Shown: positions 35,989-45,452, counted from the first letter of the stretch. The stretch: 64,000 nucleotides of DNA from Algoriphagus vanfongensis DSM 17529 (GCF_000429465.1 NZ_AUBX01000010.1:682001-746000), one strand, 5' to 3'. Numbers and translations are program-made. Notes: generated from the letters alone by a model not told the origin.

Positions 35989-36273
35989 TTAGTTTTTCTC
36001 GTCACTTAGGCTGTAATGATTGTTTTCTTCATCTTCAGAGCCTACCGCTTCCTGCGCATCATCCAATTCTTCCCCTGGCACATCCAATCCTTTACCTGAA
36101 AAGTCAACTTGTCGTTTTCTTTTCCGAAGGGCCTCATCTGCTCCTCCATCATGGCTGAGGTTGGCATCTTTCGATCCCAATGCCTGAAGGTCCTCTTGGG
36201 TGACTTTAGCTTCCTCCACCAGTTTGTCAGTGGACTTGATTGACTTAGATTCTTCTTTATTTGAATTTTTCAT
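35989..36273 (-). CDS. Small, highly charged protein of unknown function
   Basis: This 94-residue protein lacks hydrophobic segments and is dominated by Asp, Glu, Lys and Ser, so it is probably disordered (SHDGGADEALRKRKRQVDFSG, DVPGEELDDAQEAVGSEDEEN). Similar short hydrophilic proteins occur beside stress genes in Bacteroidota and are thought to act like hydration or desiccation proteins; that is an inference from composition. It is first in the minus-strand group with the lipoprotein and the flavin-binding protein. Confidence 0.68.
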   Translation of the reverse strand: MKNSNKEESKSIKSTDKLVEEAKVTQEDLQALGSKDANLSHDGGADEALRKRKRQVDFSGKGLDVPGEELDDAQEAVGSEDEENNHYSLSDEKN

Positions 36274-36484
36274 GATTATCTCAAATTGATTCTATACTAT
36301 AAAATCAATAGAGATGCCATAGGCCAAAAAACACCCTAAAACGCTCAGAGAGCACCTTTTTAATAAATCTCACTTCCTGTTTCGGGTCTATTACTCCGTT
36401 TTTTGTAGAGAATCATACACAAAACAGGCATATCAAAAAGCTAATTGTACTTCATTTATCCACTCGGATCTCCTTCCCAACTAC

Positions 36485-36910
36485 TCAAAAGGGGAAATAA
36501 AACACTAAAATCAAGAGGAAAAACAGCAACAAAGGACCTAAAGCATATAAGAAATATAGTCTCAAATATTTCTTCCTCAAGGGCTCCTCTAATCTAACTA
36601 AGGGCTCATTTGGAGGTACCAAAAATGAATAGATCCTACGATGAATCAGGTATGTGATTGCGATCAATATTCCAGAAAGTAGCAGAACCCATTTTGCCTC
36701 TTCACCTTCGGAGTGAAATTCATGGCGAAAGCCAAATTGGGTAGCAATCAAGATGGTAATTAAGGGACCATAGAAGAAAGGAAAAAACACTAAGGTATAT
36801 AGACCAAATTTATACCCTGATCGTGCATTTGATTCACCAAATTTCAGCATCTCCTGCGTAAAGAAGAAATCTCGAAAAGTCAGGTAGTGCTTCTGCAAAA
36901 ATTGATACAT
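36485..36910 (-). CDS. Small integral membrane protein of unknown function
   Basis: The 141-residue product has a charged N-terminus (residues 1-30, YQFLQKHYLTFRDFFFTQEMLKFGESNARSG in pieces) and three hydrophobic segments at about 33-58, 72-90 and 118-140. It ends in a membrane helix and has no recognisable motif. Codon use is normal and the frame is isolated, with 211 bp of AT-rich spacer on the left. It could be a small transporter accessory or a DUF3667-like fragment; I cannot assign it. Confidence 0.6.
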   Translation of the reverse strand: MYQFLQKHYLTFRDFFFTQEMLKFGESNARSGYKFGLYTLVFFPFFYGPLITILIATQFGFRHEFHSEGEEAKWVLLLSGILIAITYLIHRRIYSFLVPPNEPLVRLEEPLRKKYLRLYFLYALGPLLLFFLLILVFYFPF

Positions 36911-36983
36911 CTCTTTGCTTTTTAAGTTTGGTACCTCACCAAAGGATACACATGATGCGATTTTGGACTATCTCGTATATGCA

Positions 36984-37015
36984 AAAAAATCCAGATCAAT
37001 CGACCTGGATTTTTT
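36984..37015 (-). terminator. Terminator of the sugar-oxidoreductase operon
   Basis: AATCCAG/CTGGATT core with A and T flanks (36984-36994 with 37005-37015) forms an 11-bp stem and a 10-base loop. On the minus strand it ends in a T-run, 18 bp past the Gfo/Idh/MocA stop. Confidence 0.82.
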
Positions 37016-37032
37016 CATTATCATAACAAACC

Positions 37033-38196
37033 TTATACTTTTTCTATCCAGTCTACTCCGGTGTCTTTCCAGGCTCTTTCATTTGCCGAATTGATCACCG
37101 CTTCACATACTTTTTGTGTTTCAAATGCATCCCTGAAAGTCGGATGACAAGGCTCTCCACTTTGAAGACTATAAAAGAAATCTGCCACCTGATGAATGAA
37201 AGAATGCTCATATCCAATCGAGGTACCTGGAATCCACCATCTATCCATGTATGGATGATCTCCGTCGGTGACGTGAATCGACCTCCAGCCTCTTACTGTG
37301 CCTTCGTCATCATGATCAAAATACTCCAAACGTGTCAGATCATGCAGATCCCAACGAATGGAGGCATGCTCACCATTGATCTCGAAAGTATAGAGCGCCT
37401 TGTGCCCTCGCGCGTAGCGAGTAGCTTCAAAAAGTCCGAGCGAACCATTATCAAAATGACATTGGAAGGTACAGGCATCATCGATCCCCACCTTTTGTTT
37501 TTCTCCTGTTCCTTGATGTACTCTTTCTTTGATAAATGTCTCAGTCATCGCAGAGACATCTTTGATGCCCCCATTGATCCACATCGCCGTATCGATGCAG
37601 TGTGCCAAAAGATCTCCTGTCACACCCGATCCAGCCGCTGCCACGTCCAATCTCCATAGTGCATCTCCTCCTTGAGGAAGGTCAGGACTGATCGTCCAGT
37701 CTTGCAGGAAGTTGGCTCGATAATGAAAAATCTTACCCAGCTTGCCCGAAGCCACGATCTTTTTAGCCAATGTCACAGCAGGTATTCTTCTGTAATTGTA
37801 CCAAACTGTATTTTTCACACCTGCTTCTTCCACTGCTTTGAGCATGCCTTCAGCCTCTTCTACGGTTCGAGCCAATGGCTTCTCACACAAAATCATCTTG
37901 CCGGCTTTGGCTGCAGCTATAGCGATCTCGGCATGCTTATCATTGGGAGTACAGATATCAACTGCATCGATATCATCTCTCTCGATGATTTTATGCCAGT
38001 CAGTCTCATAGGATGCATAGTCCCATTGCTCAGCAAATGCCTTGGCTTTTTCTTCTCTTCTGGAGCAACAAGCCTGTAGTACCGGTACATATTCATATTC
38101 TGGGAAAAAGTCGGCTAAACGCTTGTAACCATTGGTATGGATACGGCCCATCAGTCCTGTTCCGATAAGACCTATTCTGATTTTCTTTTTATTCAT
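37033..38196 (-). CDS. Gfo/Idh/MocA family NAD(P)-dependent oxidoreductase
   Basis: The 387-residue cytoplasmic enzyme has a Rossmann fold ([15 protein letters not shown] at the N-terminus) and the family's catalytic Lys in [16 protein letters not shown]. The C-terminal alpha/beta domain holds [27 protein letters not shown], with the conserved Asp and His of the active site. Relatives oxidise or reduce sugars, inositols and 3-keto-sugars. It is last in a four-gene minus-strand operon (41774 to 37033) and probably interconverts keto and hydroxy forms of the imported sugar. Confidence 0.94.
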   Translation of the reverse strand: MNKKKIRIGLIGTGLMGRIHTNGYKRLADFFPEYEYVPVLQACCSRREEKAKAFAEQWDYASYETDWHKIIERDDIDAVDICTPNDKHAEIAIAAAKAGKMILCEKPLARTVEEAEGMLKAVEEAGVKNTVWYNYRRIPAVTLAKKIVASGKLGKIFHYRANFLQDWTISPDLPQGGDALWRLDVAAAGSGVTGDLLAHCIDTAMWINGGIKDVSAMTETFIKERVHQGTGEKQKVGIDDACTFQCHFDNGSLGLFEATRYARGHKALYTFEINGEHASIRWDLHDLTRLEYFDHDDEGTVRGWRSIHVTDGDHPYMDRWWIPGTSIGYEHSFIHQVADFFYSLQSGEPCHPTFRDAFETQKVCEAVINSANERAWKDTGVDWIEKV

Positions 38197-38293
38197 AATT
38201 GTAAAATTTCAAAGATTAAGAGTTGTAAAGTGGAAAGGTTTCAAGGTTTTCAAAGCCTAGTTAAGTGTACTCAACCTTCACCTTTTCCACCTC

Positions 38294-38321
38294 TCATGCT
38301 TCATATTTCGTACTTCATATT
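38294..38321 (+). repeat. Heptanucleotide-period array, four units
   Basis: TCATGCT, TCATATT, TCGTACT, TCATATT are contiguous and in strict 7-nt register. The array begins in the spacer and ends directly at the stop codon of the sugar isomerase gene. Upstream in the same spacer, GTGGAAAGG (38230-38238) and CCTTTTCCAC (38281-38290) can pair with one bulge. Confidence 0.6.
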
Positions 38322-39335
38322 TCAATAGCCGTGCGCATCACGCACAGAAATCATCGCCGCGAGGATATCATTCCAAGTTTGCTGATTTTCCATGACCGCA
38401 TTAGGGAACATACATCCATCCCAACAGATATGCTGAAAAGCTTTTGTCAGATTTCCATTTTCATCCCTTAGCCAATAGCCAGCATCATGGGCAATATCCA
38501 GCAATCCATTGGGATCCGTAGCTTGACAGTGTCTTCCTGTCTTATCATGCGAGCCAGATCCAAAAACCGACCCATCATTCTGAGCTACATGAAAGTCTAT
38601 CGTCCAAGGACGAAGCGCATCCGTGACGGTCTTCAAAGCCGCTTTGATTGATTCTCGGTCTTTCTCTGACTCTTTAGCCAAAATCCTATGCTCGGGCGCA
38701 TTGTAGCCCATGGTGTAAAGGAAAGTATGGGACATATCAGCTTGGAAACCTACATTCTTGCGATCGACCATTTCCAGCAACTCCACCATGTGCTTCCAGC
38801 TGTGCATCGCTCCCCAGCAGATCTCTCCTTCAGCAGCTAGTTTTTCTCCAAAATCTGCTGCTACATCAGCTGCTTCTTGGAATGTCTGTGCGATCAACTT
38901 GGTATTTGCAACAGGGTCTTTGGCCCAATCTGACACTCCAGCAGCAGAATCGATCCTGACCACTCCATAATTTCTCACTCCCAGTTCCTTCAGCTTTTGA
39001 CCAAATGCGCAAGACTGACGAACCATCTCTACAAATGTCTTCCGCTGATCGGCCGTTCCCATGGCATTTCCTGCCCAAATCGGAGCCACTAATGACCCTA
39101 CGCTCAGATTGTGCTTAGCTACTTTATCCGCCAATTTCTTAGGTTCATCAGGATTATTGAGATCAAAGTGAGGCTCAAGTAGGCCTACATCTATCCCGTC
39201 AAATTTGACTCCATTGACTTCTGCTGCTGCAGTCATCTCCAATAGAGAATCAAAAGGAATGACAGGCTCAGAATCAGGCCCCTTTCCGACCAGTCCTGGC
39301 CAAGTGGCATTGTGTAGTTTAGGGAAGTTATTCAT
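38322..39335 (-). CDS. Xylose-isomerase-like TIM-barrel sugar isomerase/epimerase
   Basis: The 337-residue protein has the AP-endonuclease-2/xylose isomerase TIM-barrel fold. Metal-site candidates are the Glu in [14 protein letters not shown], the Asp/His in [13 protein letters not shown], and the His in [12 protein letters not shown]. It would isomerise or epimerise a keto or aldose sugar in the cytoplasm. It sits 125 bp from the oxidoreductase gene and 101 bp from the cupin gene; both gaps carry 7-mer arrays rather than promoters. Confidence 0.86.
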   Translation of the reverse strand: MNNFPKLHNATWPGLVGKGPDSEPVIPFDSLLEMTAAAEVNGVKFDGIDVGLLEPHFDLNNPDEPKKLADKVAKHNLSVGSLVAPIWAGNAMGTADQRKTFVEMVRQSCAFGQKLKELGVRNYGVVRIDSAAGVSDWAKDPVANTKLIAQTFQEAADVAADFGEKLAAEGEICWGAMHSWKHMVELLEMVDRKNVGFQADMSHTFLYTMGYNAPEHRILAKESEKDRESIKAALKTVTDALRPWTIDFHVAQNDGSVFGSGSHDKTGRHCQATDPNGLLDIAHDAGYWLRDENGNLTKAFQHICWDGCMFPNAVMENQQTWNDILAAMISVRDAHGY

Positions 39336-39370
39336 GGTAATGGTTATTAGGTTTTATGTTGTTAGAAAGT

Positions 39371-39436
39371 CCACCGACCACAGACGACCGACCACGGAAT
39401 TTGACTCCTGTGGTCTGTGGTCCGTTGACTGTGGGC
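39371..39436. repeat. Palindromic heptanucleotide arrays
   Basis: Left array CCACCGA, CCACAGA, CGACCGA, CCACGGA (39371-39398) is followed after 10 bp by TGTGGTC, TGTGGTC, CGTTGAC, TGTGGGC (39409-39436). Each is in strict 7-nt register. The right arm approximates the reverse complement of the left, so the whole can fold into a long imperfect stem. It is GC-rich relative to its surroundings. Confidence 0.65.
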
Positions 39437-40645
39437 TTATTTTATTTTCAAATCTGGATTTCGAGGCCCAAAGTGCTTTAGCATCACAATAGGATCGGTC
39501 TTGGATAGATTGGTGATCTTCACACCAGCCTTGGCGGCATCTTCAGACACGAAGTATTCATCATGAGTCAATTGACCAAAGCGGATCAAAGCTGGAGTTT
39601 CGATATCCCAAACCCCCAACTTGCCATATCCCTGCATCATGATAAAACCATAAGCAGCAGCATCTGTGATAGTCACAGTTTGGCCAGGAAGCACGGTGAG
39701 TTCCTTGGCGGAATAGTCATGAGAACGATAGCAAATCCAATTTTCATGATAGCCTGCAGCATGCATTTCGTCGACATCGGCCACTGGTCTAGGCTCCATG
39801 TAGTGATTATCCATCAAGTTTGGATTGACATTGAGATCCCAGTCAATCATCTCGACCAATAATTCATATTCTCCCCATCTATCCTTAGGTGTAGCATTCC
39901 ACAGCAATTCTTCCGGAATAATCGCCTCATTGACCAAGGACTGGTACATCGCAAAAATATCAGACGCCTTCTGAGGCTCATAAGTACACAGAGAACCCGG
40001 CGCATGAAGCATCCCAGGAGGCACATCCCAACCAGTACCCGGTTGCAATCGGAAAGCTTGAGAATAATTCGTGATTTTATTATCGCCTTTGTTGAAGTTT
40101 TTCAGACAATCTAAGATGGTTTCCTTGCTTGTGCCAGGAGCGATCCCAAAGAAGGTATATGGGAAATCGCCTCCATGATTATTGACTTGAGGCGGAAAAT
40201 AATAAGCCTCAGGCTTTCCGTTCTGATTGGTGAGTTTGCCAAACTCATCACTTGGGTGAATGTGATGAGGCAAAGGCCCCATATTATCAAAAAACTTGGA
40301 GTACATGGGCCAAGACTTGTATTGATCCCACAGCCTGGAGCCGATAATCGCAGCACCCAATTCGTCAATGGCATCTTTCAATAGAAACAACTCTGTCTTG
40401 CCACCGTCTTCAAATGCGATATGGGAAAGACCTTCATTTTTGGAGGTCAAAGGGCCATTTTCGGCAGGAGTTGTAGAGGCAAACCATCGCTCGTCTATTC
40501 CTCCTCTAGCACCACCCAAAGCATAATAATCATCCGGGTGTAGTTTGATCCTTCTCCCTGGCACACAAAAAGATCGGGGAACCCAAGTCGGTGTCAATCT
40601 TAAAATTCCTTCGCCCTGCTCTAGGGCCTTTTTCGCTAAACTCAT
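39437..40645 (-). CDS. Phosphomannose-isomerase-like cupin protein
   Basis: The 402-residue cytoplasmic protein resembles type I mannose-6-phosphate isomerases. The metal-binding cupin motif is LPHHIHPSDEFGK, with the distal His in PPGMLHAPGSLC. A second cupin-like half (about 300-390) ends in HDEYFVSEDAAKAGVKITN. It may isomerise a sugar or sugar phosphate; the exact substrate is not predictable. It is second in the minus-strand operon, 70 bp downstream of the DUF4432 gene. Confidence 0.82.
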   Translation of the reverse strand: MSLAKKALEQGEGILRLTPTWVPRSFCVPGRRIKLHPDDYYALGGARGGIDERWFASTTPAENGPLTSKNEGLSHIAFEDGGKTELFLLKDAIDELGAAIIGSRLWDQYKSWPMYSKFFDNMGPLPHHIHPSDEFGKLTNQNGKPEAYYFPPQVNNHGGDFPYTFFGIAPGTSKETILDCLKNFNKGDNKITNYSQAFRLQPGTGWDVPPGMLHAPGSLCTYEPQKASDIFAMYQSLVNEAIIPEELLWNATPKDRWGEYELLVEMIDWDLNVNPNLMDNHYMEPRPVADVDEMHAAGYHENWICYRSHDYSAKELTVLPGQTVTITDAAAYGFIMMQGYGKLGVWDIETPALIRFGQLTHDEYFVSEDAAKAGVKITNLSKTDPIVMLKHFGPRNPDLKIK

Positions 40646-40693
40646 CGGTTATTATAATTAGGTTATTGAGTTATTTATTGAAAATTGAAAAAC

Positions 40694-40728
40694 TCTCAAT
40701 TCTTACTTCATCATTCTAAATTTTAAAT
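40694..40728 (+). repeat. Heptanucleotide-period array overlapping a gene end
   Basis: Five contiguous 7-mers TCTCAAT, TCTTACT, TCATCAT, TCTAAAT, TTTAAAT. The last two and part of the third cover the stop codon and final four codons of the DUF4432 gene (stop at 40716-40718), so the array runs into coding sequence. Confidence 0.5.
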
Positions 40729-41774
40729 TCTTTCACTTGATCTCCTGTCAGCACTTCTAGCTTCAGGTTATAGGTTCTAGTTTCGCCCGGTTCCAAAAGG
40801 ATCAGAGTCCCATTTTCTCTGGCATTTTTCTGGCCGATCGGTGGATGTGTTGCTGGTTCAAGAGCCGTGACATACTCATTTTTCCCCCAATGCTGCCAGT
40901 TGATCAGCCAGGGTAATTGCTTTTTGGAAAATGAAATTCTGAGAGCCAAGCCCAATTGATCATTGGCATAGCCGCAGACTACCCTACTGTCGGAATCTAT
41001 CTCTGGATCGATGAATGCCACATCTTCACCAAATCCTGCATGCTCTTCCATAGGAGCAGCACAGCGGGTAAATTCATACTGGCGATTGAATTCGGTATTG
41101 TTGGCATCAGTAGCCTTAGGCTTCTTCTCCCCTCTCCAGATGATCCGAGTCCCCTCATCGATCAGTGGCCATCCACAATTGATATGATATAGTAGCATAT
41201 GGGGAGCTGCTTGATTACCTCTGTTGCTAACCTCGTCTTGAATGTGAATTTCAGGACTACCGATCCGACCAGAAATCTTTCTCAGCATCTCCAGATGAGG
41301 ACCAAAAGTGGAAGACTCCTTCACCTTGGCCACGATCTCAAAACTCATATCTCCTGAGAAAATATCCGGTTGTTTGATGGATACTACTTCGGCTGGGGTA
41401 TTTGAATATTTCCCATGTAATCCTCTAGCGCCAGTTTCATCTTCATTAGGCGGCCCTGCATTGGACAGTCCACAAGTAGTCAAAAGCCCTCCAGCAAATG
41501 TTCTCAGCCATTCAATTCCCTTGTCAGAAAATGGCTGGGGAGCGGAGACTCCATTGTGAGAGATCCAAGCCAAGCTATGTTCATTGTGAAAAGCATCGAC
41601 AATATCCATCCCCCTGTCCAAAACTAATTTGTACCTCAAGCCTGTCCCTGTATTGATCCAGGCAATTCGACTACCTCGACCTAGCCCGTTATCTAAAATG
41701 GACGTTTCTATGCCTCCCAATTGCTGAGAGTTGGACAATTTGCATTTCCAATTGGATACTTCGCCGAGGTTCAT
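40716..41774 (-). CDS. DUF4432 family aldose-1-epimerase-like protein
   Basis: The 352-residue protein belongs to the DUF4432 branch of the galactose mutarotase superfamily, a beta-sandwich that binds sugars. Family landmarks are LVLDRGMDIVDAFHNEHSLAWIS, FAGGLLTTCGLSNAGPP and HMLLYHINCGWPLIDEG. The His in YHINCGWP and the Glu in TALEPATHPP are likely active-site residues. It is the first gene of the four-gene sugar operon. A CAGGATA-type direct repeat sits 50 bp upstream of its ATG. Confidence 0.85.
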   Translation of the reverse strand: MNLGEVSNWKCKLSNSQQLGGIETSILDNGLGRGSRIAWINTGTGLRYKLVLDRGMDIVDAFHNEHSLAWISHNGVSAPQPFSDKGIEWLRTFAGGLLTTCGLSNAGPPNEDETGARGLHGKYSNTPAEVVSIKQPDIFSGDMSFEIVAKVKESSTFGPHLEMLRKISGRIGSPEIHIQDEVSNRGNQAAPHMLLYHINCGWPLIDEGTRIIWRGEKKPKATDANNTEFNRQYEFTRCAAPMEEHAGFGEDVAFIDPEIDSDSRVVCGYANDQLGLALRISFSKKQLPWLINWQHWGKNEYVTALEPATHPPIGQKNARENGTLILLEPGETRTYNLKLEVLTGDQVKEFKI

Positions 41775-41823
41775 TTTGGGTATTCTAGTATATCTTAAAC
41801 CTATAAAAATGCCACCCAGAGAC

Positions 41824-41840
41824 TATCCTGCCCTATCGGG
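41824..41840 (-). promoter_or_regulatory. Direct-repeat operator of the DUF4432 operon
   Basis: On the minus strand this reads CCCGATA-GGG-CAGGATA, followed by GTC. The second half is a perfect CAGGATA, and the centre-to-centre pitch is 10 bp, about one helical turn. It is 50 bp upstream of the ATG. Five similar sites occur in the window. Confidence 0.6.
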
Positions 41841-41922
41841 GCAAGTCTGATGATGGATTTTAAAAGTTAAAAAATGAACGGAATAAAATTCTGCCGTTGA
41901 TCAAAAACTAAGAGATTTAAGC

Positions 41923-41957
41923 AAAAAAAAGGGTCTGATTTCTCAGACCCTTTTTTT
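41923..41957 (-). terminator. Terminator of the cytochrome/DUF1080 operon
   Basis: GGGTCTGA (41931-41938) pairs with TCAGACCC (41943-41950), 8 bp with a TTTC loop, flanked by an A-run and a T-run, so it could act in both directions. It follows the DUF1080 stop on the minus strand. Confidence 0.9.
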
Positions 41958-42768
41958 ATAATTTTTTCAACTGAATATCTTTAAACTTGACCATCATGGG
42001 CGGTCCCACATGGACTTGCATCCCCAGAAGACCCGAAAGCATTCTGTTTTTCTCATCCTCGTCATGTACTTCACTCATCAGCGTCCCATTGACGTAGTGT
42101 TGCATGACATTCCCTTTGATGATCAGATGGATGGAGTTCCATTCTCCTTTTTTGATCAGATTGCCCATAGCCTCCCGATCTCCGAGTTCCTCGGTGACAT
42201 GAAGACCTTTCCAGGCATTTCGCTCCACATAGCCTCTTACATCTGTGCCATCTGGCTGTGCGCTGATCTCAGTTTTCTGACCACGATAGGCTAGCGTTGT
42301 CCTTTTTCTCTCCTCGTAGTTTTGGCCAGTATAGCGATTGGCTGCATCGATATCGGCTTGATAGCCTCTCAGAGCATAAGGAACTTCCGTAAAGCGGTCG
42401 CTTCTGTATTGAATTCCGGAATTACCCACTTCAGAAATCCAATAGTCCAGTTTCAACTCAAAGTCTCCCACTTCTCCACCTTTCCAGATGATGAAGGTGT
42501 TGTTTTTCAGGACGGTTTCGGGAGTGATTTCTCCGACGATCGCCCCATCTTTGACTGACCAATACACCGGATCATACTCCCAGCCTGTCAGGTCTTTTCC
42601 ATTAAAGATCGGCTCAAATTCAGCTTCTGCTTCCAGACGGTCTTTGCTGTAGCGAGGTCCCTGAAAGTCTGAAGTAGAAGCAGGAGCTTGGAGCAGTCCA
42701 TTGCCTAAGACTATGGACAGCCCCACTACCTCCACCATCATGTATTTTTTGAGAAATTTCATTTTCAT
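41956..42768 (-). CDS. DUF1080 (3-keto-disaccharide hydrolase) domain protein
   Basis: The 270-residue exported protein has a signal-like hydrophobic N-terminus and one DUF1080 sandwich domain: FEPIFNGKDLTGWEYDPVYWSVKDGAIVGEI (landmarks FNGKDLTGWE and VKDGAIVGE), then VGDFELKLDYWIS, GNSGIQYRSDRF, and the C-terminal EWNSIHLIIKGNVMQHYVNG. DUF1080 proteins are known to cleave 3-keto-glycosides by elimination. It overlaps the propeller-cytochrome gene by 4 bp, so the oxidising and cleaving steps are coupled. Met3 (ATG at 42762) is an alternative start. Confidence 0.92.
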   Translation of the reverse strand: MKMKFLKKYMMVEVVGLSIVLGNGLLQAPASTSDFQGPRYSKDRLEAEAEFEPIFNGKDLTGWEYDPVYWSVKDGAIVGEITPETVLKNNTFIIWKGGEVGDFELKLDYWISEVGNSGIQYRSDRFTEVPYALRGYQADIDAANRYTGQNYEERKRTTLAYRGQKTEISAQPDGTDVRGYVERNAWKGLHVTEELGDREAMGNLIKKGEWNSIHLIIKGNVMQHYVNGTLMSEVHDEDEKNRMLSGLLGMQVHVGPPMMVKFKDIQLKKL

Positions 42769-45452
42769 TTTTCTGCGGTTGCGTTGTTCTGAAACACTTT
42801 GTGATTTTCATTGCCTCCAGAGATCAAATAAGCCATCAAATCTTTCAATTCCTCCTCATTGAGTCGATTGATCAGACCCGGAAGCATGATGGACACATCA
42901 GACTCTTTGGTAAAGGATACGCTGCTTTTAGCCACCGTACGGATATCATCCGGAGAGAATGGATTTTGTGACACATAATAATTGGTGTCATCCTCATCTG
43001 TGATTCTTCCGACGATAGAGCCTCCTTCTTTGAGCTCCAAGACCATCGCATGATACTGCTCAGAAATGGTCTGACTAGGATTGATAGTAGCTTCCAAGAT
43101 GTCTTTTTTGGAAAAGCGAGTACCCAATTGCGTCAAATCCGGACCGATGATTCCACCTTCTCCCTGCATGGTATGGCAAGAGGAGCAAAGCGTGGCAGCA
43201 TACATGGCTTTGCCTCTGACGAAATCTCTTCCTGCTAGCGTTTCCACCACTGGAACTGCTTCCTCTACAGTCCAACGGCGATAGGGTCCCTCAGGTTGAA
43301 CACCCGTATTGGCGATATCATTGCCATTGGAAGTCAATAGAGCCGCACCGGACATCTCGTCGTATTTGGCAAAATCTGCCTGAGGCACATGAGAAAGAGC
43401 CATTTTTCTAGCCCGATCGATAAAGCCCACGTAGCTTCTTCCTCCCTTGTATTGGAAAGCATTTTTGATCCAGGCAAAGTACTCATCTCTATGCTCTGGA
43501 GTCCATCCATGATCAGCCCCTCCCAATACGGTCGCAAAATAAGTCTGCTGAGCCGGTGGCACATTTGCCAGCATATTAGCAATGTCCATTCCGTACTGCG
43601 GATTTCTAAATACCAGATCCGAAGATGCCGTAAATGTCTTCTGATAATCCGCATCATCTTTGGCTGTTTTCAAAAGCGCAAGAGTCTTTTCTACCGCATC
43701 AGGTGCATCCAGATGAGTCAGCAAAACAGCAAGGGAGCGGTCCAGCATATTGTCATTAGAAGGGAAATTAGGGCTCAAATAGGCAACCAAATCACTTTTG
43801 ACAGGATTGGCAGCTGCGTCATAGCGATACAGGATCACCTCTACAGTACGCAATAGATCCTGTTTTTCTTTGTCAGAAAGGCCTGAATAGTCTATATCCA
43901 TCAGCGACTGCAGCATCGGAACCGCATCAGAGTTACTTCCATGACGTGCCAAGGCCAAAATTGCCTGCGTCTTTTTCACAGCATTTGACTCTTCCAACGC
44001 CTTGGATTTCCAGCTAGCGACCGGCTGATGTTCCAAAGCAATTCTTGCAGCATATTGCACAAATCTATCCTTGCTATCCAAATGATTCCAAGCCATTTCC
44101 AAACCTTCTGCTGGAGCTCCAGCTACATGGAATGTCTCCAATTCTCTTCTGACTTTTGCTTCATTTGGCATATCAGCCAAAGTCAAAGGCTTGTACGTAT
44201 CCACTTCTCCATCATAGTAAACTCGATAGAGGTCCGACTCCAACCTTCTACCACCTGTGGCAAAATACATCGCTCCATCAGGACCAATCGTGCCATCAGT
44301 CAGCGGTAGCGGCGAACCTGAAATAAACTCCTCGGCCTTGGCATCATAGCTACCACCATTTGGTGTCAAATGCATCGCATAGATGATCCCAAAACTCCAA
44401 TCGAAAGCATACAATGCTTTTTTATACTTATCTGGAAAGTTGGCTTCTGTTCCAAACATCACGTTGGTAGGTGAACCCTGACCAATATTGACAAGTGCTG
44501 GAAGATTGTCCGGATAGTTGGGAGACCATTTTGAGTTGCCTGTTCTCCATCCAAATTCCGCTCCACTTGGCACATGAAGAATACGGGTCGGTCTATACCA
44601 AGGCATTCCAAAATCCCACTCCATGTCCGAATCATAGGTGAACAAGTCCCCTACTTCATTGAAAGCGATGTCAAATTCATTTCTAAAACCAGCCGCAATC
44701 AATTCCCAATTTTTTCCTTCAGGATCGATTTTGGCGATCCATCCTCCTGGTGCCATTCTGTTATTGGCATGGCCACGTGGATCTTTGATCAGAGGAAACA
44801 AATTATCCTCATCCCAAACTCTTGGAAGTCTATAGCTGTCCATCTCTGGCACATCCACATGGTTTCCTGCTGAGAGAACGATTGATTTGCCATCCGGAGA
44901 AAGCTTCATCGAGTGAGGCCCATGCTCTCCGGGATCTCCTTCCAAAAGTCTTACTGTACTTACTGTCTCAAACTGATCATCTCCATCCAAATCCTGAATT
45001 CGATAGAGTCCGGTGCTTTTCTCAAAAATCTGATTGGAATGGTGATTGACCATCACATACAGGGAATTGAAAGCATACAGAAGCCCTTGAGCGTACCCCA
45101 TCCCTACTTGAGGCTCATCGACTCCACCGATGATGAGCTTTTCCACTTTGGGTTTTACAGTAGAGTCCGAACCGATCGGAGGCAACTCCAATCTATAGAG
45201 AAATCCGTATTGATCCGCTGTGATCATCCGACCTTTGTCATCAAAAGTCATCGCCACCCAGGAACCTTGTTCATTTTCCCCAGGACTGTATAGCAGCTCT
45301 GCCACAAATCCATCGGGAAGTTTCAACTTATCTATTTTAGGAATTCCAGTCAGCTTCCGGGTGGTCTCAGGTTCCTTTTGCTCACAGGAGCTGGCCAAAA
45401 CCAAGACCCCTACTAAAAAAGCCAGGGATTTTGTCAGTTTATTTAAAATCAT
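42765..45452 (-). CDS. PVC-type propeller/cytochrome c lipoprotein, dehydrogenase-like
   Basis: The 895-residue lipoprotein (lipobox VLASSC, Cys23) has an N-terminal dehydrogenase-type beta-propeller (about 40-440, LPDGFVAELLYSPGENEQGSWVAM and PHSMKLSPDGKSIVLSAGNH), a helical HEAT-like middle (about 450-690), and a C-terminal haem domain with CSSCH at about 755-759. The overall layout matches the membrane-bound dehydrogenase plus haem-binding domain proteins of Planctomycetes, Verrucomicrobia and Bacteroidota. It probably oxidises a glycoside in the periplasm and hands electrons to its haem. It is first in the operon with DUF1080. Confidence 0.9.
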   Translation of the reverse strand: MILNKLTKSLAFLVGVLVLASSCEQKEPETTRKLTGIPKIDKLKLPDGFVAELLYSPGENEQGSWVAMTFDDKGRMITADQYGFLYRLELPPIGSDSTVKPKVEKLIIGGVDEPQVGMGYAQGLLYAFNSLYVMVNHHSNQIFEKSTGLYRIQDLDGDDQFETVSTVRLLEGDPGEHGPHSMKLSPDGKSIVLSAGNHVDVPEMDSYRLPRVWDEDNLFPLIKDPRGHANNRMAPGGWIAKIDPEGKNWELIAAGFRNEFDIAFNEVGDLFTYDSDMEWDFGMPWYRPTRILHVPSGAEFGWRTGNSKWSPNYPDNLPALVNIGQGSPTNVMFGTEANFPDKYKKALYAFDWSFGIIYAMHLTPNGGSYDAKAEEFISGSPLPLTDGTIGPDGAMYFATGGRRLESDLYRVYYDGEVDTYKPLTLADMPNEAKVRRELETFHVAGAPAEGLEMAWNHLDSKDRFVQYAARIALEHQPVASWKSKALEESNAVKKTQAILALARHGSNSDAVPMLQSLMDIDYSGLSDKEKQDLLRTVEVILYRYDAAANPVKSDLVAYLSPNFPSNDNMLDRSLAVLLTHLDAPDAVEKTLALLKTAKDDADYQKTFTASSDLVFRNPQYGMDIANMLANVPPAQQTYFATVLGGADHGWTPEHRDEYFAWIKNAFQYKGGRSYVGFIDRARKMALSHVPQADFAKYDEMSGAALLTSNGNDIANTGVQPEGPYRRWTVEEAVPVVETLAGRDFVRGKAMYAATLCSSCHTMQGEGGIIGPDLTQLGTRFSKKDILEATINPSQTISEQYHAMVLELKEGGSIVGRITDEDDTNYYVSQNPFSPDDIRTVAKSSVSFTKESDVSIMLPGLINRLNEEELKDLMAYLISGGNENHKVFQNNATAEK

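Noticed and set aside
37114..38079. Two long plus-strand frames (181 and 135 codons) antisense to the Gfo/Idh/MocA gene
   Set aside because: They mirror a well-supported oxidoreductase and show no recognisable domain.
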